Assembly (NCBI RefSeq): GCF_052324685.1
Contig: NW_027506913.1
Location: 124,001-188,000 of the forward strand
From: Brachyhypopomus gauderio
Lineage: Eukaryota; Chordata; Actinopteri; Gymnotiformes; Hypopomidae
Direction of reading: 5' to 3'
Length of the DNA stretch: 64,000 bases
In this document: piece after piece, positions 45,965 through 58,047 of the stretch
Layout: every line of letters begins with the position of its first letter
Position numbering within the stretch: position 1 is the first letter of the stretch
The notes under the pieces: model-generated
The model's input: the letters and a program-made list of their open reading frames with translations, nothing else
Databases searched by the model: none
Told to the model about the DNA's origin: nothing
Program-made: the position numbers and the translations under genes

Positions 45965-46191
45965 TACGTTAGACACTTCTGAGTCTTGTTTTGCTGGGTT
46001 CACAGACCAAGTTAAGCTCAAAGTGACTTGTCTTGAGAGGATGCAGGTTGCAACAACTACAGACAAGGACTTCCAGCAACAAGATATTTAGTTGAGATAT
46101 TCGATTTGGTCAACTGAAAGACACTTTCTGTTTACAGTAGTCTTCAACAACGAAAGCTGGTACAATCCCAGATAAAGAGCATGTAGCAGAA

Positions 46192-46263
46192 AGGTTCCAC
46201 CGAGAGTCGAACTCGGATTGCTGGATTCAGAGTCCAGAGTGCTAACCATTACACCATGGAACC
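46192..46263 (-). tRNA. tRNA-Gln(CUG), class A
   Basis: Unit 39, slot 3. The only A gene that follows an L2 gene directly, where W is usual. Confidence 0.95.
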
Positions 46264-46490
46264 TACTTTAGACACTTCTGAGTCTTGTTTTGCTCGGTTC
46301 ACAGACCAAGTTAAGCTCAAAGTGACTTGTCATGGGAGAATGCAGGTTGCAACAACTACAGACAAGGACTTCCAGCAACAAGATAATTAGTTGAGGTATT
46401 TGATTTGGTCAACTGAAAGACACTTTCTGTTTACAGTAGTCTTCAACAATGAAAGCTGGTACAATCCCAGATAAAGAGCATGTAGCAGAA

Positions 46491-46562
46491 AGGTTCCACC
46501 GAGAGTCGAACTCGGATCACTGGATTCAAAGTCCAGAGTGCTGACCATTACACCATGGAACC
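46491..46562 (-). tRNA. tRNA-Gln(UUG)
   Basis: Unit 39, last slot. Confidence 0.95.
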
Positions 46563-46957
46563 CACAGCAAAAGTTGTTTCTAGCAAATGAGTTGCTGGAT
46601 TCAGAGTCCAGAATGCTAACACCATGGAAACAGCAAATAGGTTTCCAACTTCTCTGCCGTTGATTTCAGAGTCTGTTGTGCTTACTACTGCATCACGCAA
46701 CCAAAGAAATTAGCTTTTGTGAATACTGTTTTGCTGAACACATAGCAAAACATCCTGTCCTGAGACCCTAGCATATTTGGATTTAAATGACTTCACCAAT
46801 TCTAGGATAATCAGAAAGCTGTTTGCCACAAGAACAAGCATGTAAAAATTCTGAAAACAATTCATGAAATATGCTGGAATTATAAAGACCGCAAGCATGT
46901 GATAGAGCTTGCATGGAGAAAAGACCTGCAAGCTGGAATCAACACTAATGAATCAAA

Positions 46958-47029
46958 AGGTTCCACTGAGAGTTGAACTCAGATTGCTGGATTCAGAGTC
47001 CAGAGTGCTAACCATTACACCATGGAACC
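46958..47029 (-). tRNA. tRNA-Gln(CUG), class B
   Basis: Unit 40, slot 1. Confidence 0.95.
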
Positions 47030-47257
47030 TAAAAGATAAGTTCTGATTCTTCTGTTTTGCTGGGTTCACAGACCAAGTTAAGCTCAAAGTGACTTGTCTT
47101 GAGAGGATGCAAGTTGCAACAACTACAGACAAGGACTTCCAGCAACAAGATGTTTAGTTGAGGTATTCGATTTGGTCAACTGAAAGACACTTTCTGTTTA
47201 CACTAGTCTTCAACAACGAAAGCTGTAACAACCCCTGATAAAGAGCATGTAGCAGAA

Positions 47258-47329
47258 AGGTTCCACCGAGAGTCGAACTCGGATTGCTGGATTCAGAGTC
47301 CAGAGTGCTAACCATTACACCATGGAACC
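47258..47329 (-). tRNA. tRNA-Gln(CUG), class A
   Basis: Unit 40, slot 2. Confidence 0.95.
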
Positions 47330-47556
47330 TACGTTAGACACTTCTGAGTCTTGTTTTGCTCGGTTCACAGACCAAGTTAAGCTCAAAGTGACTTGTCATG
47401 GGAGAATGCAGGTTGCAACAACTACAGACAAGGACTTCCAGCAACAAGATAATTAGTTGAGGTATTTGATTTGGTCAACTGAAAGACACTTTCTGTTTAC
47501 AGTAGTCTTCAACAATGAAAGCTGGTACAATCCCAGATAAAGAGCATGTAGCAGAA

Positions 47557-47628
47557 AGGTTCCACCGAGAGTCGAACTCGGATCACTGGATTCAAAGTCC
47601 AGAGTGCTGACCATTACACCATGGAACC
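47557..47628 (-). tRNA. tRNA-Gln(UUG)
   Basis: Unit 40, last slot. Confidence 0.95.
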
Positions 47629-48023
47629 CACAGCAAAAGTTGTTTCTAGCAAATGAGTTGCTGGATTCAGAGTCCAGAATGCTAACACCATGGAAACAGC
47701 AAATAGGTTTCCAACTTCTCTGCCGTTGATTTCAGAGTCTGTTGTGCTTACTACTGCATCACGCAACCAAAGAAATTAGCTTTTGTGAATACTGTTTTGC
47801 TGAACACATAGCAAAACATCCTGTCCTGAGACCCTAGCATATTTGGATTTAAATGACTTCACCAATTCTAGGATAATCAGAAAGCTGTTTGCCACAAGAA
47901 CAAGCATGTAAAAATTCTGAAAACAATTCATGAAATATGCTGGAATTATAAAGACCGCAAGCATGTGATAGAGCTTGCATGGAGAAAAGACCTGCAAGCT
48001 GGAATCAACACTAATGAATCAAA

Positions 48024-48095
48024 AGGTTCCACTGAGAGTTGAACTCAGATTGCTGGATTCAGAGTCCAGAGTGCTAACCATTACACCATGGAACC
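48024..48095 (-). tRNA. tRNA-Gln(CUG), class B
   Basis: Unit 41, slot 1. Confidence 0.95.
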
Positions 48096-48323
48096 TAAAA
48101 GATAAGTTCTGATTCTTCTGTTTTGCTGGGTTCACAGACCAAGTTAAGCTCAAAGTGACTTGTCTTGAGAGGATGCACGTTGCAACAACTACAGACAAGG
48201 ACTTCCAGCAACAAGATGTTTAGTTGAGGTATTCGATTTGGTCAACTGAAAGACACTTTCTGTTTACACTAGTCTTCAACAACGAAAGCTGGTACAACCC
48301 CTGATAAAGAGCATGCAGCAGAA

Positions 48324-48395
48324 AGGTTCCACCGAGAGTCGAACTTGGATTGCTGGATTCAGAGTCCAGCGTGCTAACCATTACACCATGGAACC
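48324..48395 (-). tRNA. tRNA-Gln(CUG), class L2
   Basis: Unit 41, slot 2. Confidence 0.84.
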
Positions 48396-48622
48396 TATGT
48401 TAGACACTTCTGAGTCTTGTTTTGCTGGGTTCACAGACCAAGTTAAGCTCAAAGTGACTTGTCTTGAGAGGATGCACGTTGCAACAACTACAGACAAGGA
48501 CTTCCAGCAACAAGATGTTTAGTTGAGGTATTTGATTTGGTCAACTGAAAGACACTTTCTCTTTACAGTAGTCTTCAACAATGAAAGCTGGTACAATCCC
48601 AGATAAAGAGTATGTAGTAGAA

Positions 48623-48694
48623 AGGTTCCACCGAGAGTCGAACTCGGATCACTGGATTCAAAGTCCAGAGTGCTGACCATTACACCATGGAACC
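48623..48694 (-). tRNA. tRNA-Gln(UUG)
   Basis: Unit 41, last slot. Confidence 0.95.
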
Positions 48695-49089
48695 CACAGC
48701 AAAAGTTGTTTCTAGCAAATGAGTTTCTGGATTCAGAGTCCAGAATGCTAACACCATGGAAACAGCAAATAGGTTTCCAACTTCTCTGTCGTTGATTTCA
48801 GAGTCTGTTGTGCTTACTACTGCATCACGCAACCAAAGAAATTAGCTTTTGTGAATACTGTTTTGCTGAACACATAGCAAAACATCCTGTCCTGAGACCC
48901 TAGCATATTTGGATTTAAATGACTTCACCAATTCTAGGATAATCAGAAAGCTGTTTGCCACAAGAACAAGCATGTAAAAATTCTGAAAACAATTCATGAA
49001 ATATGCTGGAATTATATAGACCGCAAGCATGTGATAGAGCTTGCATGGAGAAAAGACCTGCAAGCTGGAATCAACACTAATGAATCAAA

Positions 49090-49161
49090 AGGTTCCACTG
49101 AGAGTTGAACTCAGATTGCTGGATTCAGAGTCCAGAGTGCTAACCATTACACCATGGAACC
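49090..49161 (-). tRNA. tRNA-Gln(CUG), class B
   Basis: Unit 42, slot 1. Confidence 0.95.
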
Positions 49162-49389
49162 TAAAAGATAAGTTCTGATTCTTCTGTTTTGCTGGGTTCA
49201 CAGACCAAGTTAGGCTCAAAGTGACTTGTCTTGAGAGGATGCAAGTTGCAACAACTACAGACAAGGACTTCCAGCAACAAGATATTTAGTTGAGGTATTC
49301 GATTTGGTCAACTGAAAGACACTTTCTGTTTACAGTAGTCTTCAACAACGAAAGCTGGTACAATCCCAGATAAAGAGCATGTAGCAGAA

Positions 49390-49461
49390 AGGTTCCACCG
49401 AGAGTCGAACTCGGATTGCTGGATTCAGAGTCCAGAGTGCTAACCATTACACCATGGAACC
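49390..49461 (-). tRNA. tRNA-Gln(CUG), class A
   Basis: Unit 42, slot 2. Confidence 0.95.
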
Positions 49462-49688
49462 TACTTTAGACACTTCTGAGTCTTGTTTTGCTCGGTTCAC
49501 AGACCAAGTTAAGCTCAAAGTGACTTGTCATGGGAGAATGCAGGTTGCAACAACTACAGACAAGGACTTCCAGCAACAAGATAATTAGTTGAGGTATTTG
49601 ATTTGGTCAACTGAAAGACACTTTCTGTTTACAGTAGTCTTCAACAATGAAAGCTGGTACAATCCCAGATAAAGAGCATGTAGCAGAA

Positions 49689-49760
49689 AGGTTCCACCGA
49701 GAGTCGAACTCGGATCACTGGATTCAAAGTCCAGAGTGCTGACCATTACACCATGGAACC
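49689..49760 (-). tRNA. tRNA-Gln(UUG)
   Basis: Unit 42, last slot; AGCAAAACTTG flank variant. Confidence 0.95.
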
Positions 49761-50155
49761 CACAGCAAAACTTGTTTCTAGCAAATGAGTTGCTGGATTC
49801 AGAGTCCAGAATGCTAACACCATGGAAACAGCAAATAGGTTTCCAACTTCTCTGCCGTTGATTTCAGAGTCTGTTGTGCTTACTACTGCATCACGCAACC
49901 AAAGAAATTAGCTTTTGTGAATACTGTTTTGCTGAACACATAGCAAAACATCCTGTCCTGAGACCCTAGCATATTTGGATTTAAATGACTTCACCAATTC
50001 TAGGATAATCAGAAAGCTGTTTGCCACAAGAACAAGCATGTAAAAATTCTGAAAACAATTCATGAAATATGCTGGAATTATAAAGACCGCAAGCATGTGA
50101 TAGAGCTTGCATGGAGAAAAGACCTGCAAGCTGGAATCAACACTAATGAATCAAA

Positions 50156-50227
50156 AGGTTCCACTGAGAGTTGAACTCAGATTGCTGGATTCAGAGTCCA
50201 GAGTGCTAACCATTACACCATGGAACC
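50156..50227 (-). tRNA. tRNA-Gln(CUG), class B
   Basis: Unit 43, slot 1. Confidence 0.95.
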
Positions 50228-50455
50228 TAAAAGATAAGTTCTGATTCTTCTGTTTTGCTGGGTTCACAGACCAAGTTAAGCTCAAAGTGACTTGTCTTGA
50301 GAGGATGCAAGTTGCAACAACTACAGACAAGGACTTCCAGCAACAAGATGTTTAGTTGAGGTATTCGATTTGGTCAACTGAAAGACACTTTCTGTTTACA
50401 CTAGTCTTCAACAACGAAAGCTGGTACAACCCCTGATAAAGAGCATGTAGCAGAA

Positions 50456-50527
50456 AGGTTCCACCGAGAGTCGAACTTGGATTGCTGGATTCAGAGTCCA
50501 GCGTGCTAACCATTACACCATGGAACC
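50456..50527 (-). tRNA. tRNA-Gln(CUG), class L2
   Basis: Unit 43, slot 2. Confidence 0.84.
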
Positions 50528-50754
50528 TACGTTAGACACTTCTGAGTCTTGTTTTGCTGGGTTCACAGACCAAGTTAAGCTCAAAGTGACTTGTCTTGAG
50601 AGGATGCAGGTTGCAACAACTACAGACAAGGACTTCCAGCAACAAGATATTTAGTTGAGATATTCGATTTGGTCAACTGAAAGACACTTTCTGTTTACAG
50701 TAGTCTTCAACAACGAAAGCTGGTACAATCCCAGATAAAGAGCATGTAGCAGAA

Positions 50755-50826
50755 AGGTTCCACCGAGAGTCGAACTCAGATTGCTGGATTCAGAGTCCAG
50801 AGTGCTAACCATTACACCATGGAACC
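50755..50826 (-). tRNA. tRNA-Gln(CUG), class W
   Basis: Unit 43, slot 3. Confidence 0.92.
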
Positions 50827-51053
50827 TACTTTAGACACTTCTGAGTCTGGTTTTGCTGGGTTCACAGACCAAGTTAAGCTCAAAGTGACTTGTCATGGGA
50901 GAATGCATGTTGCAACAACTACAGACAAGGACTTCCAGCAACAAGATAATTAGTTGAGGTATTTGTTTTGGTCAACTGAAAGACACTTTCTGTTTACAGT
51001 AGTCTTCAACAATGAAAGCTGGTACAATCCCAGATAAAGAGCATGTAGCAGAA

Positions 51054-51125
51054 AGGTTCCACCGAGAGTCGAACTCGGATCACTGGATTCAAAGTCCAGA
51101 GTGCTGACCATTACACCATGGAACC
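51054..51125 (-). tRNA. tRNA-Gln(UUG)
   Basis: Unit 43, last slot. Confidence 0.95.
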
Positions 51126-51520
51126 CACAGCAAAACTTGTTTCTAGCAAATGAGTTGCTGGATTCAGAGTCCAGAATGCTAACACCATGGAAACAGCAAA
51201 TAGGTTTCCAACTTCTCTGCCGTTGATTTCAGAGTCTGTTGTGCTTACTACTGCATCACGCAACCAAAGAAATTAGCTTTTGTGAATACTGTTTTGCTGA
51301 ACACATAGCAAAACATCCTGTCCTGAGACCCTAGCATATTTGGATTTAAATGACTTCACCAATTCTAGGATAATCAGAAAGCTGTTTGCCACAAGAACAA
51401 GCATGTAAAAATTCTGAAAACAATTCATGAAATATGCTGGAATTATAAAGACCGCAAGCATGTGATAGAGCTTGCATGGAGAAAAGACCTGCAAGCTGGA
51501 ATCAACACTAATGAATCAAA

Positions 51521-51592
51521 AGGTTCCACTGAGAGTTGAACTCAGATTGCTGGATTCAGAGTCCAGAGTGCTAACCATTACACCATGGAACC
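51521..51592 (-). tRNA. tRNA-Gln(CUG), class B
   Basis: Unit 44, slot 1. Confidence 0.95.
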
Positions 51593-51820
51593 TAAAAGAT
51601 AAGTTCTGATTCTTCTGTTTTGCTGGGTTCACAGACCAAGTTAAGCTCAAAGTGACTTGTCTTGAGAGGATGCAAGTTGCAACAACTACAGACAAGGACT
51701 TCCAGCAACAAGATGTTTAGTTGAGGTATTCGATTTGGTCAACTGAAAGACACTTTCTGTTTACACTAGTCTTCAACAACGAAAGCTGGTACAACCCCTG
51801 ATAAAGAGCATGTAGCAGAA

Positions 51821-51892
51821 AGGTTCCACCGAGAGTCGAACTTGGATTGCTGGATTCAGAGTCCAGCGTGCTAACCATTACACCATGGAACC
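51821..51892 (-). tRNA. tRNA-Gln(CUG), class L2
   Basis: Unit 44, slot 2. Confidence 0.84.
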
Positions 51893-52119
51893 TACGTTAG
51901 ACACTTCTGAGTCTTGTTTTGCTGGGTTCACAGACCAAGTTAAGCTCAAAGTGACTTGTCTTGAGAGGATGCAGGTTGCAACAACTACAGACAAGGACTT
52001 CCAGCAACAAGATATTTAGTTGAGATATTCGATTTGGTCAACTGAAAGACACTTTCTGTTTACAGTAGTCTTCAACAACGAAAGCTGGTACAATCCCAGA
52101 TAAAGAGCATGTAGCAGAA

Positions 52120-52191
52120 AGGTTCCACCGAGAGTCGAACTCAGATTGCTGGATTCAGAGTCCAGAGTGCTAACCATTACACCATGGAACC
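52120..52191 (-). tRNA. tRNA-Gln(CUG), class W
   Basis: Unit 44, slot 3. Confidence 0.92.
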
Positions 52192-52418
52192 TACTTTAGA
52201 CACTTCTGAGTCTGGTTTTGCTGGGTTCACAGACCAAGTTAAGCTCAAAGTGACTTGTCATGGGAGAATGCATGTTGCAACAACTACAGACAAGGACTTC
52301 CAGCAACAAGATAATTAGTTGAGGTATTTGTTTTGGTCAACTGAAAGACACTTTCTGTTTACAGTAGTCTTCAACAATGAAAGCTGGTACAATCCCAGAT
52401 AAAGAGTATGTAGTAGAA

Positions 52419-52490
52419 AGGTTCCACCGAGAGTCGAACTCGGATCACTGGATTCAAAGTCCAGAGTGCTGACCATTACACCATGGAACC
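52419..52490 (-). tRNA. tRNA-Gln(UUG)
   Basis: Unit 44, last slot. Confidence 0.95.
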
Positions 52491-52885
52491 CACAGCAAAT
52501 GTTGTTTCTAGCAAATGAGTTGCTGGATTCAGAGTCCAGAATGCTAACACCATGGAAACAGCAAATAGGTTTCCAACTTCTCTGCCGTTGATTTCAGAGT
52601 CTGTTGTGCTTACTACTGCATCACGCAACCAAAGAAATTAGCTTTTGTGAATACTGTTTTGCTGAACACATAGCAAAACATCCTGTCCTGAGACCCTAGC
52701 GTATTTGGATTTAAATGACTTCACCAATTCTAGGATAATCAGAAAGCTGTTTGCCACAAGAACAAGCATGTAAAAATTCTGAAAACAATTCATGAAATAT
52801 GCTGGAATTATATAGACCGCAAGCATGTGATAGAGCTTGCATGGAGAAAAGACCTGCAAGCTGGAATCAACACTAATGAATCAAA

Positions 52886-52957
52886 AGGTTCCACTGAGAG
52901 TTGAACTCAGATTGCTGGATTCAGAGTCCAGAGTGCTAACCATTACACCATGGAACC
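52886..52957 (-). tRNA. tRNA-Gln(CUG), class B
   Basis: Unit 45, slot 1. Confidence 0.95.
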
Positions 52958-53185
52958 TAAAAGATAAGTTCTGATTCTTCTGTTTTGCTGGGTTCACAGA
53001 CCAAGTTAGGCTCAAAGTGACTTGTCTTGAGAGGATGCAAGTTGCAACAACTACAGACAAGGACTTCCAGCAACAAGATATTTAGTTGAGGTATTTGATT
53101 TGGTCAACTGAAAGACACTTTCTGTTTACAGTAGTCTTCAACAACGAAAGCTGGTACAATCCCAGATAAAGAGCATGTAGCAGAA

Positions 53186-53257
53186 AGGTTCCACCGAGAG
53201 TCGAACTCGGATTGCTGGATTCAGAGTCCAGAGTGCTAACCATTACACCATGGAACC
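53186..53257 (-). tRNA. tRNA-Gln(CUG), class A
   Basis: Unit 45, slot 2. Confidence 0.95.
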
Positions 53258-53484
53258 TACTTTAGACACTTCTGAGTCTTGTTTTGCTCGGTTCACAGAC
53301 CAAGTTAAGCTCAAAGTGACTTGTCATGGGAGAATGCAGGTTGCAACAACTACAGACAAGGACTTCCAGCAACAAGATAATTAGTTGAGGTATTTGATTT
53401 GGTCAACTGAAAGACACTTTCTGTTTACAGTAGTCTTCAACAATGAAAGCTGGTACAATCCCAGATAAAGAGCATGTAGCAGAA

Positions 53485-53556
53485 AGGTTCCACCGAGAGT
53501 CGAACTCGGATCACTGGATTCAAAGTCCAGAGTGCTGACCATTACACCATGGAACC
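53485..53556 (-). tRNA. tRNA-Gln(UUG)
   Basis: Unit 45, last slot. Confidence 0.95.
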
Positions 53557-53951
53557 CACAGCAAAAGTTGTTTCTAGCAAATGAGTTGCTGGATTCAGAG
53601 TCCAGAATGCTAACACCATGGAAACAGCAAATAGGTTTCCAACTTCTCTGCCGTTGATTTCAGAGTCTGTTGTGCTTACTACTGCATCACGCAACCAAAG
53701 AAATTAGCTTTTGTGAATACTGTTTTGCTGAACACATAGCAAAACATCCTGTCCTGAGACCCTAGCATATTTGGATTTAAATGACTTCACCAATTCTAGG
53801 ATAATCAGAAAGCTGTTTGCCACAAGAACAAGCATGTAAAAATTCTGAAAACAATTCATGAAATATGCTGGAATTATAAAGACCGCAAGCATGTGATAGA
53901 GCTTGCATGGAGAAAAGACCTGCAAGCTGGAATCAACACTAATGAATCAAA

Positions 53952-54023
53952 AGGTTCCACTGAGAGTTGAACTCAGATTGCTGGATTCAGAGTCCAGAGT
54001 GCTAACCATTACACCATGGAACC
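53952..54023 (-). tRNA. tRNA-Gln(CUG), class B
   Basis: Unit 46, slot 1. Confidence 0.95.
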
Positions 54024-54251
54024 TAAAAGATAAGTTCTGATTCTTCTGTTTTGCTGGGTTCACAGACCAAGTTAAGCTCAAAGTGACTTGTCTTGAGAGG
54101 ATGCAAGTTGCAACAACTACAGACAAGGACTTCCAGCAACAAGATGTTTAGTTGAGGTATTCGATTTGGTCAACTGAAAGACACTTTCTGTTTACACTAG
54201 TCTTCAACAACGAAAGCTGGTACAACCCCTGATAAAGAGCATGTAGCAGAA

Positions 54252-54323
54252 AGGTTCCACCGAGAGTCGAACTTGGATTGCTGGATTCAGAGTCCAGCGT
54301 GCTAACCATTACACCATGGAACC
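54252..54323 (-). tRNA. tRNA-Gln(CUG), class L2
   Basis: Unit 46, slot 2. Confidence 0.84.
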
Positions 54324-54550
54324 TACGTTAGACACTTCTGAGTCTTGTTTTGCTGGGTTCACAGACCAAGTTAAGCTCAAAGTGACTTGTCTTGAGAGGA
54401 TGCAGGTTGCAACAACTACAGACAAGGACTTCCAGCAACAAGATATTTAGTTGAGATATTCGATTTGGTCAACTGAAAGACACTTTCTGTTTACAGTAGT
54501 CTTCAACAACGAAAGCTGGTACAATCCCAGATAAAGAGCATGTAGCAGAA

Positions 54551-54622
54551 AGGTTCCACCGAGAGTCGAACTCAGATTGCTGGATTCAGAGTCCAGAGTG
54601 CTAACCATTACACCATGGAACC
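54551..54622 (-). tRNA. tRNA-Gln(CUG), class W
   Basis: Unit 46, slot 3. Confidence 0.92.
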
Positions 54623-54849
54623 TACTTTAGACACTTCTGAGTCTTGTTTTGCTCGGTTCACAGACCAAGTTAAGCTCAAAGTGACTTGTCATGGGAGAAT
54701 GCAGGTTGCAACAACTACAGACAAGGACTTCCAGCAACAAGATAATTAGTTGAGGTATTTGATTTGGTCAACTGAAAGACACTTTCTGTTTACAGTAGTC
54801 TTCAACAATGAAAGCTGGTACAATCCCAGATAAAGAGCATGTAGCAGAA

Positions 54850-54921
54850 AGGTTCCACCGAGAGTCGAACTCGGATCACTGGATTCAAAGTCCAGAGTGC
54901 TGACCATTACACCATGGAACC
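54850..54921 (-). tRNA. tRNA-Gln(UUG)
   Basis: Unit 46, last slot. Confidence 0.95.
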
Positions 54922-55316
54922 CACAGCAAAAGTTGTTTCTAGCAAATGAGTTGCTGGATTCAGAGTCCAGAATGCTAACACCATGGAAACAGCAAATAGG
55001 TTTCCAACTTCTCTGCCGTTGATTTCAGAGTCTGTTGTGCTTACTACTGCATCACGCAACCAAAGAAATTAGCTTTTGTGAATACTGTTTTGCTGAACAC
55101 ATAGCAAAACATCCTGTCCTGAGACCCTAGCATATTTGGATTTAAATGACTTCACCAATTCTAGGATAATCAGAAAGCTGTTTGCCACAAGAACAAGCAT
55201 GTAAAAATTCTGAAAACAATTCATGAAATATGCTGGAATTATAAAGACCGCAAGCATGTGATAGAGCTTGCATGGAGAAAAGACCTGCAAGCTGGAATCA
55301 ACACTAATGAATCAAA

Positions 55317-55388
55317 AGGTTCCACTGAGAGTTGAACTCAGATTGCTGGATTCAGAGTCCAGAGTGCTAACCATTACACCATGGAACC
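55317..55388 (-). tRNA. tRNA-Gln(CUG), class B
   Basis: Unit 47, slot 1. Confidence 0.95.
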
Positions 55389-55616
55389 TAAAAGATAAGT
55401 TCTGATTCTTCTGTTTTGCTGGGTTCACAGACCAAGTTAAGCTCAAAGTGACTTGTCTTGAGAGGATGCAAGTTGCAACAACTACAGACAAGGACTTCCA
55501 GCAACAAGATATTTAGTTGAGGTATTCGATTTGGTCAACTGAAAGACACTTTCTGTTTACACTAGTCTTCAACAACGAAAGCTGGTACAACCCCTGATAA
55601 AGAGCATGTAGCAGAA

Positions 55617-55688
55617 AGGTTCCACCGAGAGTCGAACTCGGATTGCTGGATTCAGAGTCCAGAGTGCTAACCATTACACCATGGAACC
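55617..55688 (-). tRNA. tRNA-Gln(CUG), class A
   Basis: Unit 47, slot 2. Confidence 0.95.
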
Positions 55689-55915
55689 TACGTTAGACAC
55701 TTCTGAGTCTTGTTTTGCTCGGTTCACAGACCAAGTTAAGCTCAAAGTGACTTGTCATGGGAGAATGCAGGTTGCAACAACTACAGACAAGGACTTCCAG
55801 CAACAAGATAATTAGTTGAGGTATTTGATTTGGTCAACTGAAAGACACTTTCTGTTTACAGTAGTCTTCAACAATGAAAGCTGGTACAATCCCAGATAAA
55901 GAGCATGTAGCAGAA

Positions 55916-55987
55916 AGGTTCCACCGAGAGTCGAACTCGGATCACTGGATTCAAAGTCCAGAGTGCTGACCATTACACCATGGAACC
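55916..55987 (-). tRNA. tRNA-Gln(UUG)
   Basis: Unit 47, last slot. Confidence 0.95.
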
Positions 55988-56382
55988 CACAGCAAAAGTT
56001 GTTTCTAGCAAATGAGTTGCTGGATTCAGAGTCCAGAATGCTAACACCATGGAAACAGCAAATAGGTTTCCAACTTCTCTGCCGTTGATTTCAGAGTCTG
56101 TTGTGCTTACTACTGCATCACGCAACCAAAGAAATTAGCTTTTGTGAATACTGTTTTGCTGAACACATAGCAAAACATCCTGTCCTGAGACCCTAGCATA
56201 TTTGGATTTAAATGACTTCACCAATTCTAGGATAATCAGAAAGCTGTTTGCCACAAGAACAAGCATGTAAAAATTCTGAAAACAATTCATGAAATATGCT
56301 GGAATTATAAAGACCGCAAGCATGTGATAGAGCTTGCATGGAGAAAAGACCTGCAAGCTGAAATCAACACTAATGAATCAAA

Positions 56383-56454
56383 AGGTTCCACTGAGAGTTG
56401 AACTCAGATTGCTGGATTCAAAGTCCAGAGTGCTAACCATTACACCATGGAACC
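56383..56454 (-). tRNA. tRNA-Gln(UUG) on a class B body (anticodon switch)
   Basis: Unit 48, slot 1. Every class B marker is present (T50-A64, A57, T20, variable loop CAAT, TTTT end), but base 34 is T, so the anticodon is TTG. A single change is the simplest explanation; short-tract conversion from a UUG gene is the alternative. Gln identity is kept. It is the only UUG gene with a TTTT terminator at its end. Confidence 0.94.
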
Positions 56455-56682
56455 TAAAAGATAAGTTCTGATTCTTCTGTTTTGCTGGGTTCACAGACCA
56501 AGTTAAGCTCAAAGTGACTTGTCTTGAGAGGATGCAAGTTGCAACAACTACAGACAAGGACTTCCAGCAACAAGATGTTTAGTTGAGGTATTCGATTTGG
56601 TCAACTGAAAGACACTTTCTGTTTACACTAGTCTTCAACAACGAAAGCTGGTACAACCCCTGATAAAGAGCATGCAGCAGAA

Positions 56683-56754
56683 AGGTTCCACCGAGAGTCG
56701 AACTTGGATTGCTGGATTCAGAGTCCAGCGTGCTAACCATTACACCATGGAACC
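56683..56754 (-). tRNA. tRNA-Gln(CUG), class L2
   Basis: Unit 48, slot 2. Confidence 0.84.
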
Positions 56755-56981
56755 TATGTTAGACACTTCTGAGTCTTGTTTTGCTGGGTTCACAGACCAA
56801 GTTAAGCTCAAAGTGACTTGTCTTGAGAGGATGCAGGTTGCAACAACTACAGACAAGGACTTCCAGCAACAAGATGTTTAGTTGAGGTATTTGATTTGGT
56901 CAACTGAAAGACACTTTCTGTTTACAGTAGTCTTCAACAATGAAAGCTGGTACAATCCCAGATAAAGAGTATGTAGTAGAA

Positions 56982-57053
56982 AGGTTCCACCGAGAGTCGA
57001 ACTCGGATCACTGGATTCAAAGTCCAGAGTGCTGACCATTACACCATGGAACC
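56982..57053 (-). tRNA. tRNA-Gln(UUG)
   Basis: Unit 48, last slot. Confidence 0.95.
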
Positions 57054-57448
57054 CACAGCAAATGTTGTTTCTAGCAAATGAGTTGCTGGATTCAGAGTCC
57101 AGAATGCTAACACCATGGAAACAGCAAATAGGTTTCCAACTTCTCTGCCGTTGATTTCAGAGTCTGTTGTGCTTACTACTGCATCACGCAACCAAAGAAA
57201 TTAGCTTTTGTGAATACTGTTTTGCTGAACACATAGCAAAACATCCTGTCCTGAGACCCTAGCGTATTTGGATTTAAATGACTTCACCAATTCTAGGATA
57301 ATCAGAAAGCTGTTTGCCACAAGAACAAGCATGTAAAAATTCTGAAAACAATTCATGAAATATGCTGGAATTATATAGACCGCAAGCATGTGATAGAGCT
57401 TGCATGGAGAAAAGACCTGCAAGCTGGAATCAACACTAATGAATCAAA

Positions 57449-57520
57449 AGGTTCCACTGAGAGTTGAACTCAGATTGCTGGATTCAGAGTCCAGAGTGCT
57501 AACCATTACACCATGGAACC
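57449..57520 (-). tRNA. tRNA-Gln(CUG), class B
   Basis: Unit 49, slot 1. Confidence 0.95.
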
Positions 57521-57748
57521 TAAAAGATAAGTTCTGATTCTTCTGTTTTGCTGGGTTCACAGACCAAGTTAGGCTCAAAGTGACTTGTCTTGAGAGGATG
57601 CAAGTTGCAACAACTACAGACAAGGACTTCCAGCAACAAGATATTTAGTTGAGGTATTCGATTTGGTCAACTGAAAGACACTTTCTGTTTACAGTAGTCT
57701 TCAACAACGAAAGCTGGTACAATCCCAGATAAAGAGCATGTAGCAGAA

Positions 57749-57820
57749 AGGTTCCACCGAGAGTCGAACTCGGATTGCTGGATTCAGAGTCCAGAGTGCT
57801 AACCATTACACCATGGAACC
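57749..57820 (-). tRNA. tRNA-Gln(CUG), class A
   Basis: Unit 49, slot 2. Confidence 0.95.
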
Positions 57821-58047
57821 TACTTTAGACACTTCTGAGTCTTGTTTTGCTCGGTTCACAGACCAAGTTAAGCTCAAAGTGACTTGTCATGGGAGAATGC
57901 AGGTTGCAACAACTACAGACAAGGACTTCCAGCAACAAGATAATTAGTTGAGGTATTTGATTTGGTCAACTGAAAGACACTTTCTGTTTACAGTAGTCTT
58001 CAACAATGAAAGCTGGTACAATCCCAGATAAAGAGCATGTAGCAGAA

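Larger units (their letters stand above)
40782..51272 (-). repeat. 5928-bp higher-order period, two matching blocks
   Basis: 40782-45344 and 46710-51272 lie 5928 bp apart and have identical module order (A UUG; L2 UUG; A UUG; L2 W UUG). They share private variants: CTCTTTACAG near 42632 and 48560, and CAAAACTTG after the UUG genes at 43761 and 49689. Confidence 0.87.
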
